32,118 nt of DNA, taken from the NCBI GenBank assembly GCA_947166445.1, contig CAMVED010000010.1:1-32118 (forward strand), in the 5' to 3' direction. This DNA comes from an uncultured Mycoplasmatota bacterium (lineage in GTDB: Bacteria > Bacillota_I > Bacilli_A > RF39 > UBA660). Below are positions 1 through 8,270 of the stretch, one piece after another. Every line of letters begins with the position of its first letter. Position 1 is the first letter of the stretch. The position numbers and the translations under genes are program-made. The notes under the pieces were generated by a model. The model was not told the origin of the DNA. It did no database searches and was given only the letters and a program-made list of their open reading frames with translations.

Positions 1-564
1 CAAGATAATAAAAAAGTTATATTAGTTTTAAATAAAATTGATAAAATAGATAAAGAAAAACTATTTAATGAAATTGTAAAATTAAAAGATTTATATGATT
101 TTTTGGAAATTGTTCCAATATCTGGGCTAAAGGGTAATAATACAGATGAATTAATAAAAGCAATTAAGAAACATTTGCCTGATAATATTAAGTATTTTAA
201 TGATGATGTTATTACTAATACAGATGAAGCTTTTATGATTGGAGAAATAATAAGAGAAAAAGTACTTAATCTAACAAAAGAAGAAGTTCCGCATGCTGTA
301 ACATGTGTAGTAGAAAAATTAGAGTTTAAAAAAGGAATATGTAATATTAATGCTCTTATTATAGTAGATAGAAAGAATTTAAAAGGAATCTTAATAGGAA
401 AGCAAGGTTCTATGCTTAAAAAAATAGGTTCACTTGCTAGAACAGATATCGAAGATTATTTGGGTATGAAAGTATATTTAGAACTATTTGTAAAAACAAT
501 AGAAAACTGGAAAAACAAAGAAGAAATGTTTGAATTTTTAAAAATTGATGAAAAAGATTTATAA
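1..564 (+). CDS. era: GTPase Era, 3' part (truncated by window edge)
   Basis: Era is a ribosome-associated GTPase that binds the 3' end of 16S rRNA and helps mature the 30S subunit. The reading frame is open from base 1, so the ORF-track start (a TTG at 103) is internal. Residues just inside the edge include the G4 motif NKID, followed by the switch to the G5-like VPISG. The C-terminal half is a type II KH domain with the GxxG loop GKQG and the typical ending in which a Trp-Lys pair follows ELFVK. The G1-G3 motifs lie upstream of the window. The order era-yqzL-recO is the standard Bacillota arrangement and confirms the call. Confidence 0.95.
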   Translation, partial: QDNKKVILVLNKIDKIDKEKLFNEIVKLKDLYDFLEIVPISGLKGNNTDELIKAIKKHLPDNIKYFNDDVITNTDEAFMIGEIIREKVLNLTKEEVPHAVTCVVEKLEFKKGICNINALIIVDRKNLKGILIGKQGSMLKKIGSLARTDIEDYLGMKVYLELFVKTIENWKNKEEMFEFLKIDEKDL

Positions 565-569
565 AAAAG

Positions 570-592
570 TATCACTATATTAATAGGTGATA
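570..592 (+). promoter_or_regulatory. Small hairpin covering the yqzL ribosome binding site
   Basis: TATCAC at 570-575 is complementary to GTGATA at 587-592, and the second arm is the GGTGAT Shine-Dalgarno of yqzL. Six base pairs with an 11-nt loop is weak, so an effect on translation is only a possibility. Confidence 0.25.
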
Positions 593-595
593 TTA

Positions 596-718
596 ATGAA
601 AGATAAAATATGGGATCTATTTAAAATTACTGGAGATATAAAATACTATATGATGTATAAAGAAATGGAGACTTTAGAGAAGTATGAACAAAATAAAAGT
701 GAAAGGAATAATAATTAG
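596..718 (+). CDS. yqzL: YqzL-like small protein
   Basis: A 40-aa ORF, too short for the supplied track, starting with ATG four bases after a GGTGAT ribosome binding site. The product begins MKDKIWDLFKITGDIKYY and ends in a charged, Asn-rich tail. The pattern W-x-x-F-x-x-T-G-x-x-x-x-Y, then a short acidic helix, matches the YqzL family, which in Bacilli sits exactly between era and recO. Its function is not established. The 3' end overlaps the recO start by 35 bases in another frame, so the two are probably translationally coupled. Position and motif together make the call fairly safe despite the length. Confidence 0.8.
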   Translation: MKDKIWDLFKITGDIKYYMMYKEMETLEKYEQNKSERNNN

Positions 719-1418
719 TGAAACTAACTATAGTGAATCTAGTAAGATATTAAATATTTTAACAAGTAATTGTGGTTTAATTGGAGTTATTTCTAAAGGT
801 TGTAGAAATTATAAATCTAAGCTAAGAAGTGTATCAATGAAACTTATCTATGGTTACTTTTATATAAACTATAAAAAAGATGGATTATCAACACTTACTG
901 AAGTAGATGTAATAGATGATTTAAAAAACATAAAAAATGATTTAACAAGAATAGGATATAGTTCTTATTTAATTGATTTAGCTAATCAAGTAATTAAACA
1001 AAATAATAACGAAGAGATATTTAATATTTTAGAAGGTGCTCTTTTAAAGATTAATAATGGTTTTGATCCTTCTGTGATTACAAATATCGTAGAATTAAAA
1101 TATTTGTTTTATCTTGGGGTTGCTCCTATACTTGATAGGTGTAGTATATGTGGCGAGACTAAAAACATTGTTACAATAAACAGTGATGCTGGTGGTTATA
1201 TATGTAATAATTGTTATAATAATGAGTATATTACTAATGAAAAAACTGTAAAGCTTCTTAGAATGTTTGAATTCGTTGATTTATCAAAAATAAAAGAGTT
1301 AAATATTCAAGATAAAAACAAGAAGGAAATTAATAAGTTTTTGGAAGATTATTATACAAAATATACTGGCCTTTATTTAAAATCAAAAAATTTTTTAAAT
1401 CAAATCAAGCAAAATTAA
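684..1418 (+). CDS. recO: DNA repair protein RecO
   Basis: RecO mediates loading of RecA on SSB-coated single-stranded DNA in the RecFOR recombination pathway. The 244-aa product has the family length, an N-terminal OB-fold region (about residues 1-80, opening KVKGIIISETNYSESSKIL), a helical middle, and a zinc-binding Cys4 element (CSICG, then CNNC about 25 residues later). The start ATG lies inside yqzL, with purine-rich GGAG/AGAGA upstream. It is probably the last gene of the era operon, since a new promoter precedes rpmF. Confidence 0.93.
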   Translation: MNKIKVKGIIISETNYSESSKILNILTSNCGLIGVISKGCRNYKSKLRSVSMKLIYGYFYINYKKDGLSTLTEVDVIDDLKNIKNDLTRIGYSSYLIDLANQVIKQNNNEEIFNILEGALLKINNGFDPSVITNIVELKYLFYLGVAPILDRCSICGETKNIVTINSDAGGYICNNCYNNEYITNEKTVKLLRMFEFVDLSKIKELNIQDKNKKEINKFLEDYYTKYTGLYLKSKNFLNQIKQN

Positions 1419-1427
1419 TAAAATTCC

Positions 1428-1456
1428 TTGTATTTTAATAAAATATAGTGTATAAT
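1428..1456 (+). promoter_or_regulatory. Promoter of rpmF
   Basis: TTGTAT (1428-1433), 17-bp spacer, perfect TATAAT (1451-1456). The predicted start near 1463 gives a leader of about 40 nt ahead of the rpmF start at 1502. The -35 is weak, the -10 is perfect. Confidence 0.6.
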
Positions 1457-1501
1457 TTATAGAGCAAAGACAACAAGTCGCAAATGAAAAGGAGTGATAT
1501 T

Positions 1502-1702
1502 ATGGCAGTACCTGCTAGAAAAGTATCAAAAACAAGAGGAGCTACTCGTAGAGCACATGTAGCATTATCTGCTAAAGCTACTACAACTTGTCCTAATTGT
1601 GGTGAAGTAATTAAATCACATAGAGTATGTCCAAAATGTGGTACTTATAAAAATAAACAAGTAATAGGTAATGAGGAAGAAAGTACAAAATCAAAAAAAT
1701 AG
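1502..1702 (+). CDS. rpmF: 50S ribosomal protein L32 (zinc-binding form)
   Basis: L32 is a small protein of the large ribosomal subunit. The product starts MAVPARKVSKTRGATRRAH, the universal L32 opening, and carries the zinc knuckle CPNCG...CPKCG, so this is the Cys-containing (C+) paralogue type that needs zinc. The ORF track starts 18 bases earlier, but that ATG lies upstream of the AAAGGAG ribosome binding site, so 1502 is the true start (66 aa). The usual upstream partner yceD/ylbN (DUF177) is missing here, and the gene has its own promoter. A tRNA gene with a separate promoter follows. Confidence 0.96.
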   Translation: MAVPARKVSKTRGATRRAHVALSAKATTTCPNCGEVIKSHRVCPKCGTYKNKQVIGNEEESTKSKK

Positions 1703-1731
1703 GGCATAGGCTTTATTTTTTTAAAATAATC

Positions 1732-1760
1732 TTGAAACTTTTAAAAAGCTATGTTATTAT
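1732..1760 (+). promoter_or_regulatory. Promoter of the tRNA-Met gene
   Basis: TTGAAA (1732-1737), 17-bp spacer, TATTAT (1755-1760), with a TG dinucleotide at 1752-1753 forming an extended -10. It lies about 20 bases before the mature tRNA 5' end, as expected for a short precursor trimmed by RNase P. Confidence 0.7.
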
Positions 1761-1781
1761 TACATTGCCTATATTTTTTCT

Positions 1782-1858
1782 GGCGAGATAGCTCAGCTGG
1801 CTAGAGCGATCGGTTCATACCCGATAGGTCGGGGGTTCAATCCCCTCTCTCGCTACCA
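1782..1858 (+). tRNA. tRNA-Met (CAT), elongator type
   Basis: A 77-nt cloverleaf. The acceptor arms are GGCGAGA and TCTCGCT (pair 1-72 is G-U), the D arm is GCTC...GAGC, the anticodon stem ATCGG/CCGAT encloses loop TTCATAC with anticodon CAT at 1816-1818, and the T loop is TTCAATC. CCA is encoded. The first pair is not the C1-A72 mismatch of initiators, and the body resembles Bacillus elongator tRNA-Met rather than tRNA-Ile2, whose CAT would be lysidine-modified. The Ile2 alternative is unlikely but not formally excluded. Confidence 0.93.
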
Positions 1859-1869
1859 TTATAAATATA

Positions 1870-1897
1870 ACTCAAACTTTATTGTTTGAGTTTTTTA
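1870..1897 (+). terminator. Intrinsic terminator after tRNA-Met
   Basis: Stem ACTCAAAC/GTTTGAGT with a 6-nt loop, followed by TTTTTATTT. Confidence 0.85.
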
Positions 1898-1932
1898 TTT
1901 ATGAAAAATGAATATAATTTAATGGTGATAAA

Positions 1933-2208
1933 ATGTATAATATAAAAGATGCTTTGTATGCTGCTTCAGTATTAGGAATAACTTTTGATAAATATACTGT
2001 AGAAGAATTTCTGGAAGGAATAAATATAGAATTAGAACATGGTTTGATTAATCTTAATACTAATGTAACTGATAACGATTTAATAAAGACTGCAAAAATA
2101 GCTTTAGCGCATTTAAATGAGTTTCCAAATTATTACAATAAGGATTATGGTATAAAACAGTTTGAAGAGTTTTTAAAAATGCAATTAAATAATAAAAAAA
2201 TCAATTAA
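1933..2208 (+). CDS. DUF5661-like small protein of unknown function
   Basis: A 91-aa soluble acidic protein. The segment VEEFLEGINIELEHG, the phrase TNVTDNDLIKTAKIALAHL and the ending NEFPNYY match what I recall of the DUF5661 family, short proteins with a conserved ELEHG...ALAHL.E.P.YY pattern and no known activity. The start ATG lies three bases after a GGTGAT ribosome binding site. It is monocistronic, between the tRNA terminator and its own terminator, whose stem contains the stop codon. No signal peptide or membrane segment. The family assignment is from memory of motifs, not a search. Confidence 0.65.
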   Translation: MYNIKDALYAASVLGITFDKYTVEEFLEGINIELEHGLINLNTNVTDNDLIKTAKIALAHLNEFPNYYNKDYGIKQFEEFLKMQLNNKKIN

Positions 2209-2235
2209 AATAATTGTGTTTTGATTGATTTTTAT
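2198..2235 (+). terminator. Intrinsic terminator overlapping the DUF5661-like stop codon
   Basis: AAATCAATTAAAA pairs with TTTTGATTGATTT (one G-U) around an 8-nt loop, then TTTAT. A TTGTGT/TATACT promoter-like pair (2214-2242) overlaps the distal arm and may serve the next gene. Confidence 0.7.
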
Positions 2236-2264
2236 GTATACTTAATAGTAATAAAGGAGGTATT

Positions 2265-3422
2265 ATGAGTACAGTAAAGAAAAATGCAAAGACTGGTGGG
2301 TTTTTTGGAGGAATAGTTTTATTAGTAATAGGAGTTCTAATTTTATGGAATAATGAAGGTAGAACAGTGCAAATGCAAAGTGTTATTAATGAAGCGATGA
2401 AAAACTATACAGATGTGGCTAGCACAACAGTTGATTCTAAATATGAAGGAAAATTAATTGCAACTACTGGTAATCTCGATTTAAGCGGTTCTAATCCTGT
2501 TCAAGATGCTAAGTTTGGTATTAAAGTAACAGGTGCTAAACTTGAGAGAGTTGTAGAAATGTATGAGTGGGTGGAAGATTGTACAACAGATGAAGATAAC
2601 AATAAGAACTGCACTTACAACAAGGAATGGACAAGTGATTTAGTCGATTCTTCTGAATTTACAAAATCTGGTTATACAAATCCTACTTCATTTAAATATC
2701 AAGGTGAAGCATTTTATGCATCTAATGTAAAAGTTGGTGCATTTGATTTGCCTCAAAGATTATTAGAAAGTCTTTCATATGACAAAGAATTAAATAATGA
2801 AAAAATTACTGAACAATATAAGAATACTGTTGAAGGATTTAAAGTGGTAGATGGTTATATTACTAATGCAGAAAATATAACAGATGCTAAAATTGGTGAT
2901 TTAAGGATTTCTTATAGGTATGCAAGTGATGGAGAAGTTAGTATGTTAGGGGTACAAAAAGGAAGTACTTTAACTGCTTTTACTGGTAAAAAAGGAAAAT
3001 CAATCTTTACTATTAAAAGAGGAAGTTATACTGGTAAAGAAATTCTTAATGGTATGACTAAAGCTAATAATACTATGAAATGGTTGCTAAGATTATTAGG
3101 ATTTATTTTAGTAATGGGTGGAATAGGTTCATTATTTGCACCATTACAATTAATAGCTAGTAAAGTTCCTGTTCTTGGAGGAATTGTAAGCTTTTCAACT
3201 AGTTTAATATCTACGGTACTGGGACTTGCAATTTCACTTGTAGTAATTGCAATAGCATGGTTTAGATTTAGACCAGTATTATCAATTATATTACTTGCTA
3301 TAGTTGTTGGATTATTAGTGTTCTTAAAACTTCAAAAAGGAAAAAATCCAATGTCATCTTTAAAAAGTGGCGAAGAAGTTAAAGATGAATCAAAGACTGA
3401 TTCTGAATCATTAAAGAAATAA
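2265..3422 (+). CDS. TMEM43-family membrane protein
   Basis: A 385-aa membrane protein. An N-terminal transmembrane helix (about residues 13-28, GGFFGGIVLLVIGVLIL) is followed directly by WNNEGRTV, the hallmark of the TMEM43/LUMA family (PF07787). A large extracytoplasmic domain of about 230 residues contains a CT...NC Cys pair, and three to four helices (about 270-357) end in a charged cytoplasmic tail. Bacterial members have no established role. The start follows an AAAGGAGG site at ideal spacing. The next gene, also a membrane protein, has its own promoter. Confidence 0.8.
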   Translation: MSTVKKNAKTGGFFGGIVLLVIGVLILWNNEGRTVQMQSVINEAMKNYTDVASTTVDSKYEGKLIATTGNLDLSGSNPVQDAKFGIKVTGAKLERVVEMYEWVEDCTTDEDNNKNCTYNKEWTSDLVDSSEFTKSGYTNPTSFKYQGEAFYASNVKVGAFDLPQRLLESLSYDKELNNEKITEQYKNTVEGFKVVDGYITNAENITDAKIGDLRISYRYASDGEVSMLGVQKGSTLTAFTGKKGKSIFTIKRGSYTGKEILNGMTKANNTMKWLLRLLGFILVMGGIGSLFAPLQLIASKVPVLGGIVSFSTSLISTVLGLAISLVVIAIAWFRFRPVLSIILLAIVVGLLVFLKLQKGKNPMSSLKSGEEVKDESKTDSESLKK

Positions 3423-3445
3423 TTTTAAAATTATTTCTTTTTCTA
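3413..3445 (+). terminator. Terminator: 28-bp perfect palindrome after the TMEM43-like gene
   Basis: AAAGAAATAATTTT is followed immediately by its reverse complement and then TTTTTC. The stop codon lies inside the left arm. The symmetry may allow termination in both directions. Confidence 0.7.
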
Positions 3446-3456
3446 TATATAAAATC

Positions 3457-3484
3457 TTCACAAACTGAGATTTTATGATATAAT
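3457..3484 (+). promoter_or_regulatory. Promoter of the zinc-ribbon membrane protein gene
   Basis: TTCACA (3457-3462), 16-bp spacer, TATAAT (3479-3484), with TGA immediately before it giving an extended -10. Confidence 0.7.
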
Positions 3485-3516
3485 AAAGTGGAAATATAAA
3501 AGAGGAGGTATTATTT

Positions 3517-4305
3517 ATGTTTTGTCCAAAATGTGGAGAAAAAAATAAGGAAAATGCAAATTTTTGCGTAAAATGTGGGGAAAGTTTTGAAGGAAAATCT
3601 TCAAAAGGAAAGTCAACTAAAACTGTGAAGGATGCCAAAATTACTACAGATGATGTTAAAGAATTAACAAAAGAGGTAACAAAAGAAATGACGAGTGAGG
3701 CATCAGATATTATTAAAGACATGTTTAGTAAACCTGTTGATTCATTAAAGAAATATGGCGATGAAAAAAGATTTAATTTATCTTTAGTTTTAGTAGGAAT
3801 TATGAGCATATTAACTGGTTTGTTTGGTATGGCCATAGTAAAGAATTTATATTCTGTTATCATGGATTTTGTTCAATCGTTATATGGCGGGCTAATGGGT
3901 ATGGGATCTATGTATAATGGAGCACCAGAAGTACCTTATGTGAAAATATTCTTTTATTCATTAATTGCTGCTTATGCTTTATCATTCATTTTTGTTGGTA
4001 TATTATATTTTGTAAACAATGTAGTTTTCAAAGGTAAAGAAAGTTTCAAAAAAATGTATGTAATTTATAGTATTATTTCATTAGTAGTTTCTGCAACTTT
4101 ATTAGTTTCATTAGTGTTGTCATTTATTAGTATTAAATTAGCTGCTATAGTTTTATCTTTAGGACTTACTCTTTCTTCTTTCTATGTATATCACATGATA
4201 AAGTTAGTTGGTCCAAAAGATGAAAATAAACATGGATACATTTATGTGCTAACATCTGGACTTTTCTATTTAGCAGTATATGTGTTAATAAAAATGTTTA
4301 TATAA
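3517..4305 (+). CDS. Zinc-ribbon multi-pass membrane protein (YIP1-like layout)
   Basis: The 262-aa product opens with a zinc ribbon, MFCPKCGEKN...FCVKCGE (two CxxC knuckles 12 residues apart), then a Lys/Thr/Asp-rich linker (about 25-80), then five or so hydrophobic helices. The layout resembles zinc-ribbon proteins with a YIP1- or DUF-type membrane domain, which are common in Bacillota and functionally uncharacterised. The start follows an AGAGGAGG site. It has its own promoter and ends at a bidirectional terminator. No enzymatic motif is visible. Confidence 0.7.
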   Translation: MFCPKCGEKNKENANFCVKCGESFEGKSSKGKSTKTVKDAKITTDDVKELTKEVTKEMTSEASDIIKDMFSKPVDSLKKYGDEKRFNLSLVLVGIMSILTGLFGMAIVKNLYSVIMDFVQSLYGGLMGMGSMYNGAPEVPYVKIFFYSLIAAYALSFIFVGILYFVNNVVFKGKESFKKMYVIYSIISLVVSATLLVSLVLSFISIKLAAIVLSLGLTLSSFYVYHMIKLVGPKDENKHGYIYVLTSGLFYLAVYVLIKMFI

Positions 4306-4313
4306 TAAAAAAG

Positions 4314-4341
4314 AATCTAGAGTAAATCTAGATTTTTTTTT
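4314..4341. terminator. Bidirectional terminator between convergent genes
   Basis: Stem AATCTAG/CTAGATT with a 7-nt loop, a T run on the plus strand and an A run (AAAAAAG) before the stem serving the minus strand. It separates the zinc-ribbon gene from the leader-like peptide gene. Confidence 0.85.
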
Positions 4342-4350
4342 GTTTTAGTT

Positions 4351-4575
4351 TTATTTAAATAGTCCTTGTAATTTTTTAGCAGCTTTTCCAATTTCATCAG
4401 CAGTAATTTTGGTTTTAACAGTATCAATAATAGAATTAATTTGATCATCTGGCAAGTCAATACCAAGAAGATCTTCAACAGCTCTTACAGGTTCCTTTTT
4501 AAATTTTTCTGCAAAATCTTTATCGCTATCAATCTTTTTAATAAGCACTTCAACTTTTTCTTTTAAATCATTCAT
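4351..4575 (-). CDS. Small leader-like helical protein, function unknown
   Basis: A 74-aa Lys/Asp-rich protein. The ORF track starts 18 bases upstream, but that ATG precedes the AAGGAGG ribosome binding site, so the start is MNDLKEKV at 4575. The middle reads FAEKFKKEP..AVEDLLGIDLPDDQI, followed by a helix and a GLFK end. The sequence F-x-x-x-P-x-x-A-x-x-x-x-L-G-x-x-L-P resembles the nitrile-hydratase-like or Nif11-like leader peptides that precede some ribosomal peptides. Similar stand-alone proteins are, as I recall, frequent in Clostridia and Bacilli without modification enzymes, and none is nearby here. No Cys- or Ser/Thr-rich core follows, so a peptide natural product is doubtful. Confidence 0.6.
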   Translation of the reverse strand: MNDLKEKVEVLIKKIDSDKDFAEKFKKEPVRAVEDLLGIDLPDDQINSIIDTVKTKITADEIGKAAKKLQGLFK

Positions 4576-4690
4576 ACTTTTTCCTCCTTGCATTTATTAT
4601 AGAATATAAAGTGTTACTTTTCAATTATACTTATTATTTTTTATAAAAAAAGATTGATTATATGTTAAAATACTTATAGGAGATGGTTAT

Positions 4691-6076
4691 ATGTATGATG
4701 TTGTAATAATAGGCGCTGGTCCAGCAGGGCTTTTTGCTGCATATGAATTAATTACTAATAACAAAGATTTAAAGATAGCTATTTTAGATCGTGGATTTAA
4801 AGTTAGTAAAAGAGTTTGTCCTATGAACAAGAAAAAAATACCATGTCAGAATTGTAATCCTTGTGCTATTCTTTCTGGATATGGAGGTGCAGGAACATTT
4901 TCTGATGGGAAACTTAATTTTATTCCTAAACTAGGCAAAAGTGATTTAACTAAATATATGAGTGAATCTGAAAGTTATAAATTGATAGATGAGACAGAAG
5001 AGATTTTTAATAAATTTAAAATGGATGCTGAAATATATCCAAGTAATAGAGAAGAGGCTGAAGCAATTAAAAAGAAAGTAGCTATTGCGGGTGCCAAACT
5101 TCTTTTAATAAAACAAAAACATTTGGGTTCTGATCATTTGCCTGAATATATTGATGGTATATGCAAATTTTTAGAAGAAAAAGGAGTAAAACTTTTAGAT
5201 AAATGTGATGTTGAAGATGTAAATACTATAAATGAAAATAATCATGAAATAACTTATAATAAAAACAAGAAGATTAAATCAAAAAAAGTGATTGTTGCTC
5301 CAGGTAGAACTGGTGCTAAGTGGATACAAGAACTTGCAGATAAATATAATATTCCATATTTATCTCAAAGTATTGAAATAGGTGTTAGAGTAGAAGTGAG
5401 ACGTCATATTATGGAAGATATTACTAATGTTATATATGATCCTACTATATTTATAAAAACTGACACTTATGGTGATGAGATTAGAACTTTTTGTACTAAT
5501 CCTGGAGGATTTGTAGCAAAAGAGAATTATTACGGTTATATATGTGTTAATGGACACGCGTTAAAAGATATAAAAAGTAATAATACAAACTTTGCTTTTA
5601 TTTCTAAAGTTACTCTAACAGAGCCCGTTACTAATACTAGGTTATATGGTGAGTCAATTGCTAGAATTGCTAACGTATTAGGAGATGGGAAGCCAATTAT
5701 ACAAAGTTTAAAAGATCTAAAAAATGGTAGAAGAAGTGAATGGCATAGAATAAACAAAGGTTTTATTGAACCTACTTTAAAAGATTGTGTTGCTGGTGAT
5801 TTGGCTCTTGTTTTACCTCATAGAATTATTACTAATATTTTGGAGGGTTTAGAAACGTTAAATAAAATTATTCCTGGTGTTAACAATGATGATACACTTT
5901 TGTATGGCCCTGAAATAAAGTTTTTCAGTAACGAAATAGAAACTAATAATAACTTTAAATTAGAAAATGATAATATATATTTTGTCGGTGATGGCGCAGG
6001 TAAAGCAGGTAACATTGTAACTGCTGCTGCTACAGGTTTAGTAGCTGCTAGAGATATATTAAAAAATATTAAATAA
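4691..6076 (+). CDS. FAD-dependent dehydrogenase, COG2509 type
   Basis: A 461-aa cytosolic flavoprotein. The N-terminus DVVIIGAGPAGLFAAYEL is the GxGxxG dinucleotide-binding fold for FAD. It continues with a Cys-rich stretch (CPMNKKKIPCQNCNPC) and then the block SGYGGAGTFSDGKL. The C-terminus has the second FAD contact, YFVGDGAGKAGNIVTAAA. This combination marks the uncharacterised FAD-dependent dehydrogenases of COG2509; substrate unknown. The Cys cluster could bind metal or an Fe-S centre, which is inference. An extended -10 (TGTTAAAAT, 4663-4671) and an AGGAGA site precede the start. tex follows after 13 bases, so they probably share a transcript. Confidence 0.82.
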   Translation: MYDVVIIGAGPAGLFAAYELITNNKDLKIAILDRGFKVSKRVCPMNKKKIPCQNCNPCAILSGYGGAGTFSDGKLNFIPKLGKSDLTKYMSESESYKLIDETEEIFNKFKMDAEIYPSNREEAEAIKKKVAIAGAKLLLIKQKHLGSDHLPEYIDGICKFLEEKGVKLLDKCDVEDVNTINENNHEITYNKNKKIKSKKVIVAPGRTGAKWIQELADKYNIPYLSQSIEIGVRVEVRRHIMEDITNVIYDPTIFIKTDTYGDEIRTFCTNPGGFVAKENYYGYICVNGHALKDIKSNNTNFAFISKVTLTEPVTNTRLYGESIARIANVLGDGKPIIQSLKDLKNGRRSEWHRINKGFIEPTLKDCVAGDLALVLPHRIITNILEGLETLNKIIPGVNNDDTLLYGPEIKFFSNEIETNNNFKLENDNIYFVGDGAGKAGNIVTAAATGLVAARDILKNIK

Positions 6077-6089
6077 ACGTGGTGATATA

Positions 6090-8237
6090 ATGAATGAAAA
6101 TATAATAAAAGATATGACAATTAAATTAGGCGTTAGAGATAATCAAGTAAAAAATACTTTAAAACTTTTAGAGGAAGGTAATACAATTCCCTTTATAGCA
6201 CGATATAGGAAAGAAGCTACAAGTGGTTTAGATGAAGTTCAAATAAAAGAAATATCAGATGTTTATAATTATGAAGTTAACCTTTTGAAAAGAAAAGAAG
6301 ATGTAATTAGATTAATTGATGAAAAAGGGCTTATGACGGAAGAATTAAAATTAAAGATATTGTCTTGTCAAAAGCTTGTTGAAGTAGAGGATTTATATAG
6401 ACCATATAAAGAAAAGAAAAAAACTAAGGCAACTGAAGCAATTGCAAATGGATTAGAACCTCTTGCTAAAATAATACTTAGTTTTCCACTTAATAAAACT
6501 CCATTTGAGATTGCTAGTTCTTTTAAATGTAAAATTGAAGATAATGATAAAAAACTTGAAGGAGCAGGTTATATAATCGCTGAGTATATATCAGATAACG
6601 CTTATTATAGAAAGTATATCAGAAGTTTTTTCTTTAAAAATGGTATTATTACTTCAAAACTAAAAAAGGGAAAAGAAATAGAGGATTTGAATAAAGTATA
6701 TGAAATGTATTATGTTTTTGAAGAACCGGTTAAATATTTAAAACCACATAGAACTTTAGCTATGAACAGAGGAGAAAAAGAAGGAATTTTATCTGTTTCT
6801 ATAAATGTAAATAATGAAGAAATCGAAGAATTTTTGTATAAGAAAGTTATAAAGAATAATAGTTCCTTAGTATGCGATTTTGTAAAAGATGCTATAAAAG
6901 ATAGTTTAAAAAGATTAATACTTCCTTCTGTTGAAAGAGAAGTAAGAAGTGAACTTACTGATAGAGCGAGTGAAGTTTCAATAGAAAATTTTTCTGAAAA
7001 CTTAAAGAATTTATTATTAACTCCTCCAATGAAAGAAATAACAGTGCTTGGTTTTGATCCTGCATTCCGTACAGGATGTAAATTAGCAGTTCTTGATAAA
7101 ACAGGTAAAGTTCTTGATATTAGTGTAATTTATCCTCATGAACCTCAAAAAGAAGTTGAAAAGTCTAGAAAACACATTTTAGATTTGATAAATAAATATA
7201 ATATTGATGTAATTGCTATAGGAAATGGTACTGCATCTCGTGAAAGTGAAGCATTTGTTGCAGAAACTATAAAAGGTACAAATGTTAAATACATAATAGT
7301 AAACGAAGCTGGTGCTAGTGTTTATTCTGCATCAAATTTGGCAATTAAAGAATTTCCAAGTTTAAATGTTTCAGAACGTAGTGCAATTAGTATTGGTAGA
7401 AGACTTCAAGATCCATTATCTGAACTTGTGAAAATTGATCCAAAAAGTATTGGAGTAGGTCTATATCAACATGATGTAAAACAGAAAGAACTTACCGAAG
7501 CATTAGATTTTGTTGTCTCTAATGTAGTAAATAGTGTTGGAGTAAATATTAATACAGCTTCAAAAAGTATTCTTTCATATTTGTCTGGTTTAACTTCTAA
7601 AACAATTGATAAAATTATTTCTACAAGAGAAAAATTAGGTAGATATAAAAATAGAATTGAGATTAAGAAAGAAGCTAAATTGTCAGATAAAGTATATGAA
7701 CAAGCAATTGGTTTTATTAGAATAAATGATGGAGATAATCCACTTGATAAAACTTCTATTCATCCGGAAAGTTATGATAAAACGTATAAACTACTCGAAA
7801 TTATAGGTTCAAATGATAAAGAATTAGGGACAGATGTATTGAAAGAAAAACTTAAAAGTATAAATAAAGAAACTATGAAAGAAGAGTTAAATACAGATAT
7901 ATATACACTTGAGGATATTATAAAAAGCTTAGAACAACCTTTACTTGATCCTAGAGATGAACTAGTCAAACCTATTTTAAAAAGTGATATTCTTACAATT
8001 GATAATTTAAAACCTGGTATGGTTCTTGAAGGAACAGTTAGAAATGTAGTAGATTTTGGGGCTTTTGTAGATATTGGTCTTAAAAATGATGGACTTATTC
8101 ATATATCTAATATGAGTAATTCCTATGTTAAACATCCTAATGATATTTTGGCAACAGGTGATATTATAAAATGTAAAGTTCTTGAAATAAATAAAGAAAA
8201 GAATAAAGTTGCTTTAACTCTAAAAGACAACATTTAA
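6090..8237 (+). CDS. tex: Tex family RNA-binding protein
   Basis: The 715-aa product has the family length and order of domains: an N-terminal helical Tex domain containing NTIPFIARYRKEATSGLDE, a YqgF/RNase H-like domain (GFDPAFRTGCKLAVLD), a helix-hairpin-helix region (NINTASKSILSYLSGL), and a C-terminal S1 domain (about residues 640-712, GTVRNVVDFGAFVDIGLKNDG). Tex binds nucleic acids and affects transcription and stress tolerance in several bacteria; its exact role varies. The start is three bases after GGTGAT and 13 bases after the FAD dehydrogenase. ylbD follows closely. Confidence 0.95.
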   Translation: MNENIIKDMTIKLGVRDNQVKNTLKLLEEGNTIPFIARYRKEATSGLDEVQIKEISDVYNYEVNLLKRKEDVIRLIDEKGLMTEELKLKILSCQKLVEVEDLYRPYKEKKKTKATEAIANGLEPLAKIILSFPLNKTPFEIASSFKCKIEDNDKKLEGAGYIIAEYISDNAYYRKYIRSFFFKNGIITSKLKKGKEIEDLNKVYEMYYVFEEPVKYLKPHRTLAMNRGEKEGILSVSINVNNEEIEEFLYKKVIKNNSSLVCDFVKDAIKDSLKRLILPSVEREVRSELTDRASEVSIENFSENLKNLLLTPPMKEITVLGFDPAFRTGCKLAVLDKTGKVLDISVIYPHEPQKEVEKSRKHILDLINKYNIDVIAIGNGTASRESEAFVAETIKGTNVKYIIVNEAGASVYSASNLAIKEFPSLNVSERSAISIGRRLQDPLSELVKIDPKSIGVGLYQHDVKQKELTEALDFVVSNVVNSVGVNINTASKSILSYLSGLTSKTIDKIISTREKLGRYKNRIEIKKEAKLSDKVYEQAIGFIRINDGDNPLDKTSIHPESYDKTYKLLEIIGSNDKELGTDVLKEKLKSINKETMKEELNTDIYTLEDIIKSLEQPLLDPRDELVKPILKSDILTIDNLKPGMVLEGTVRNVVDFGAFVDIGLKNDGLIHISNMSNSYVKHPNDILATGDIIKCKVLEINKEKNKVALTLKDNI

Positions 8238-8270
8238 TAAAAAATACATATAATGTATTAGGTGATTATC

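Noticed and set aside
1484-1502. Longer N-terminus for rpmF (MKRSDI...)
   Set aside because: That ATG lies upstream of the AAAGGAG ribosome binding site, and L32 proteins begin MAVPARK.
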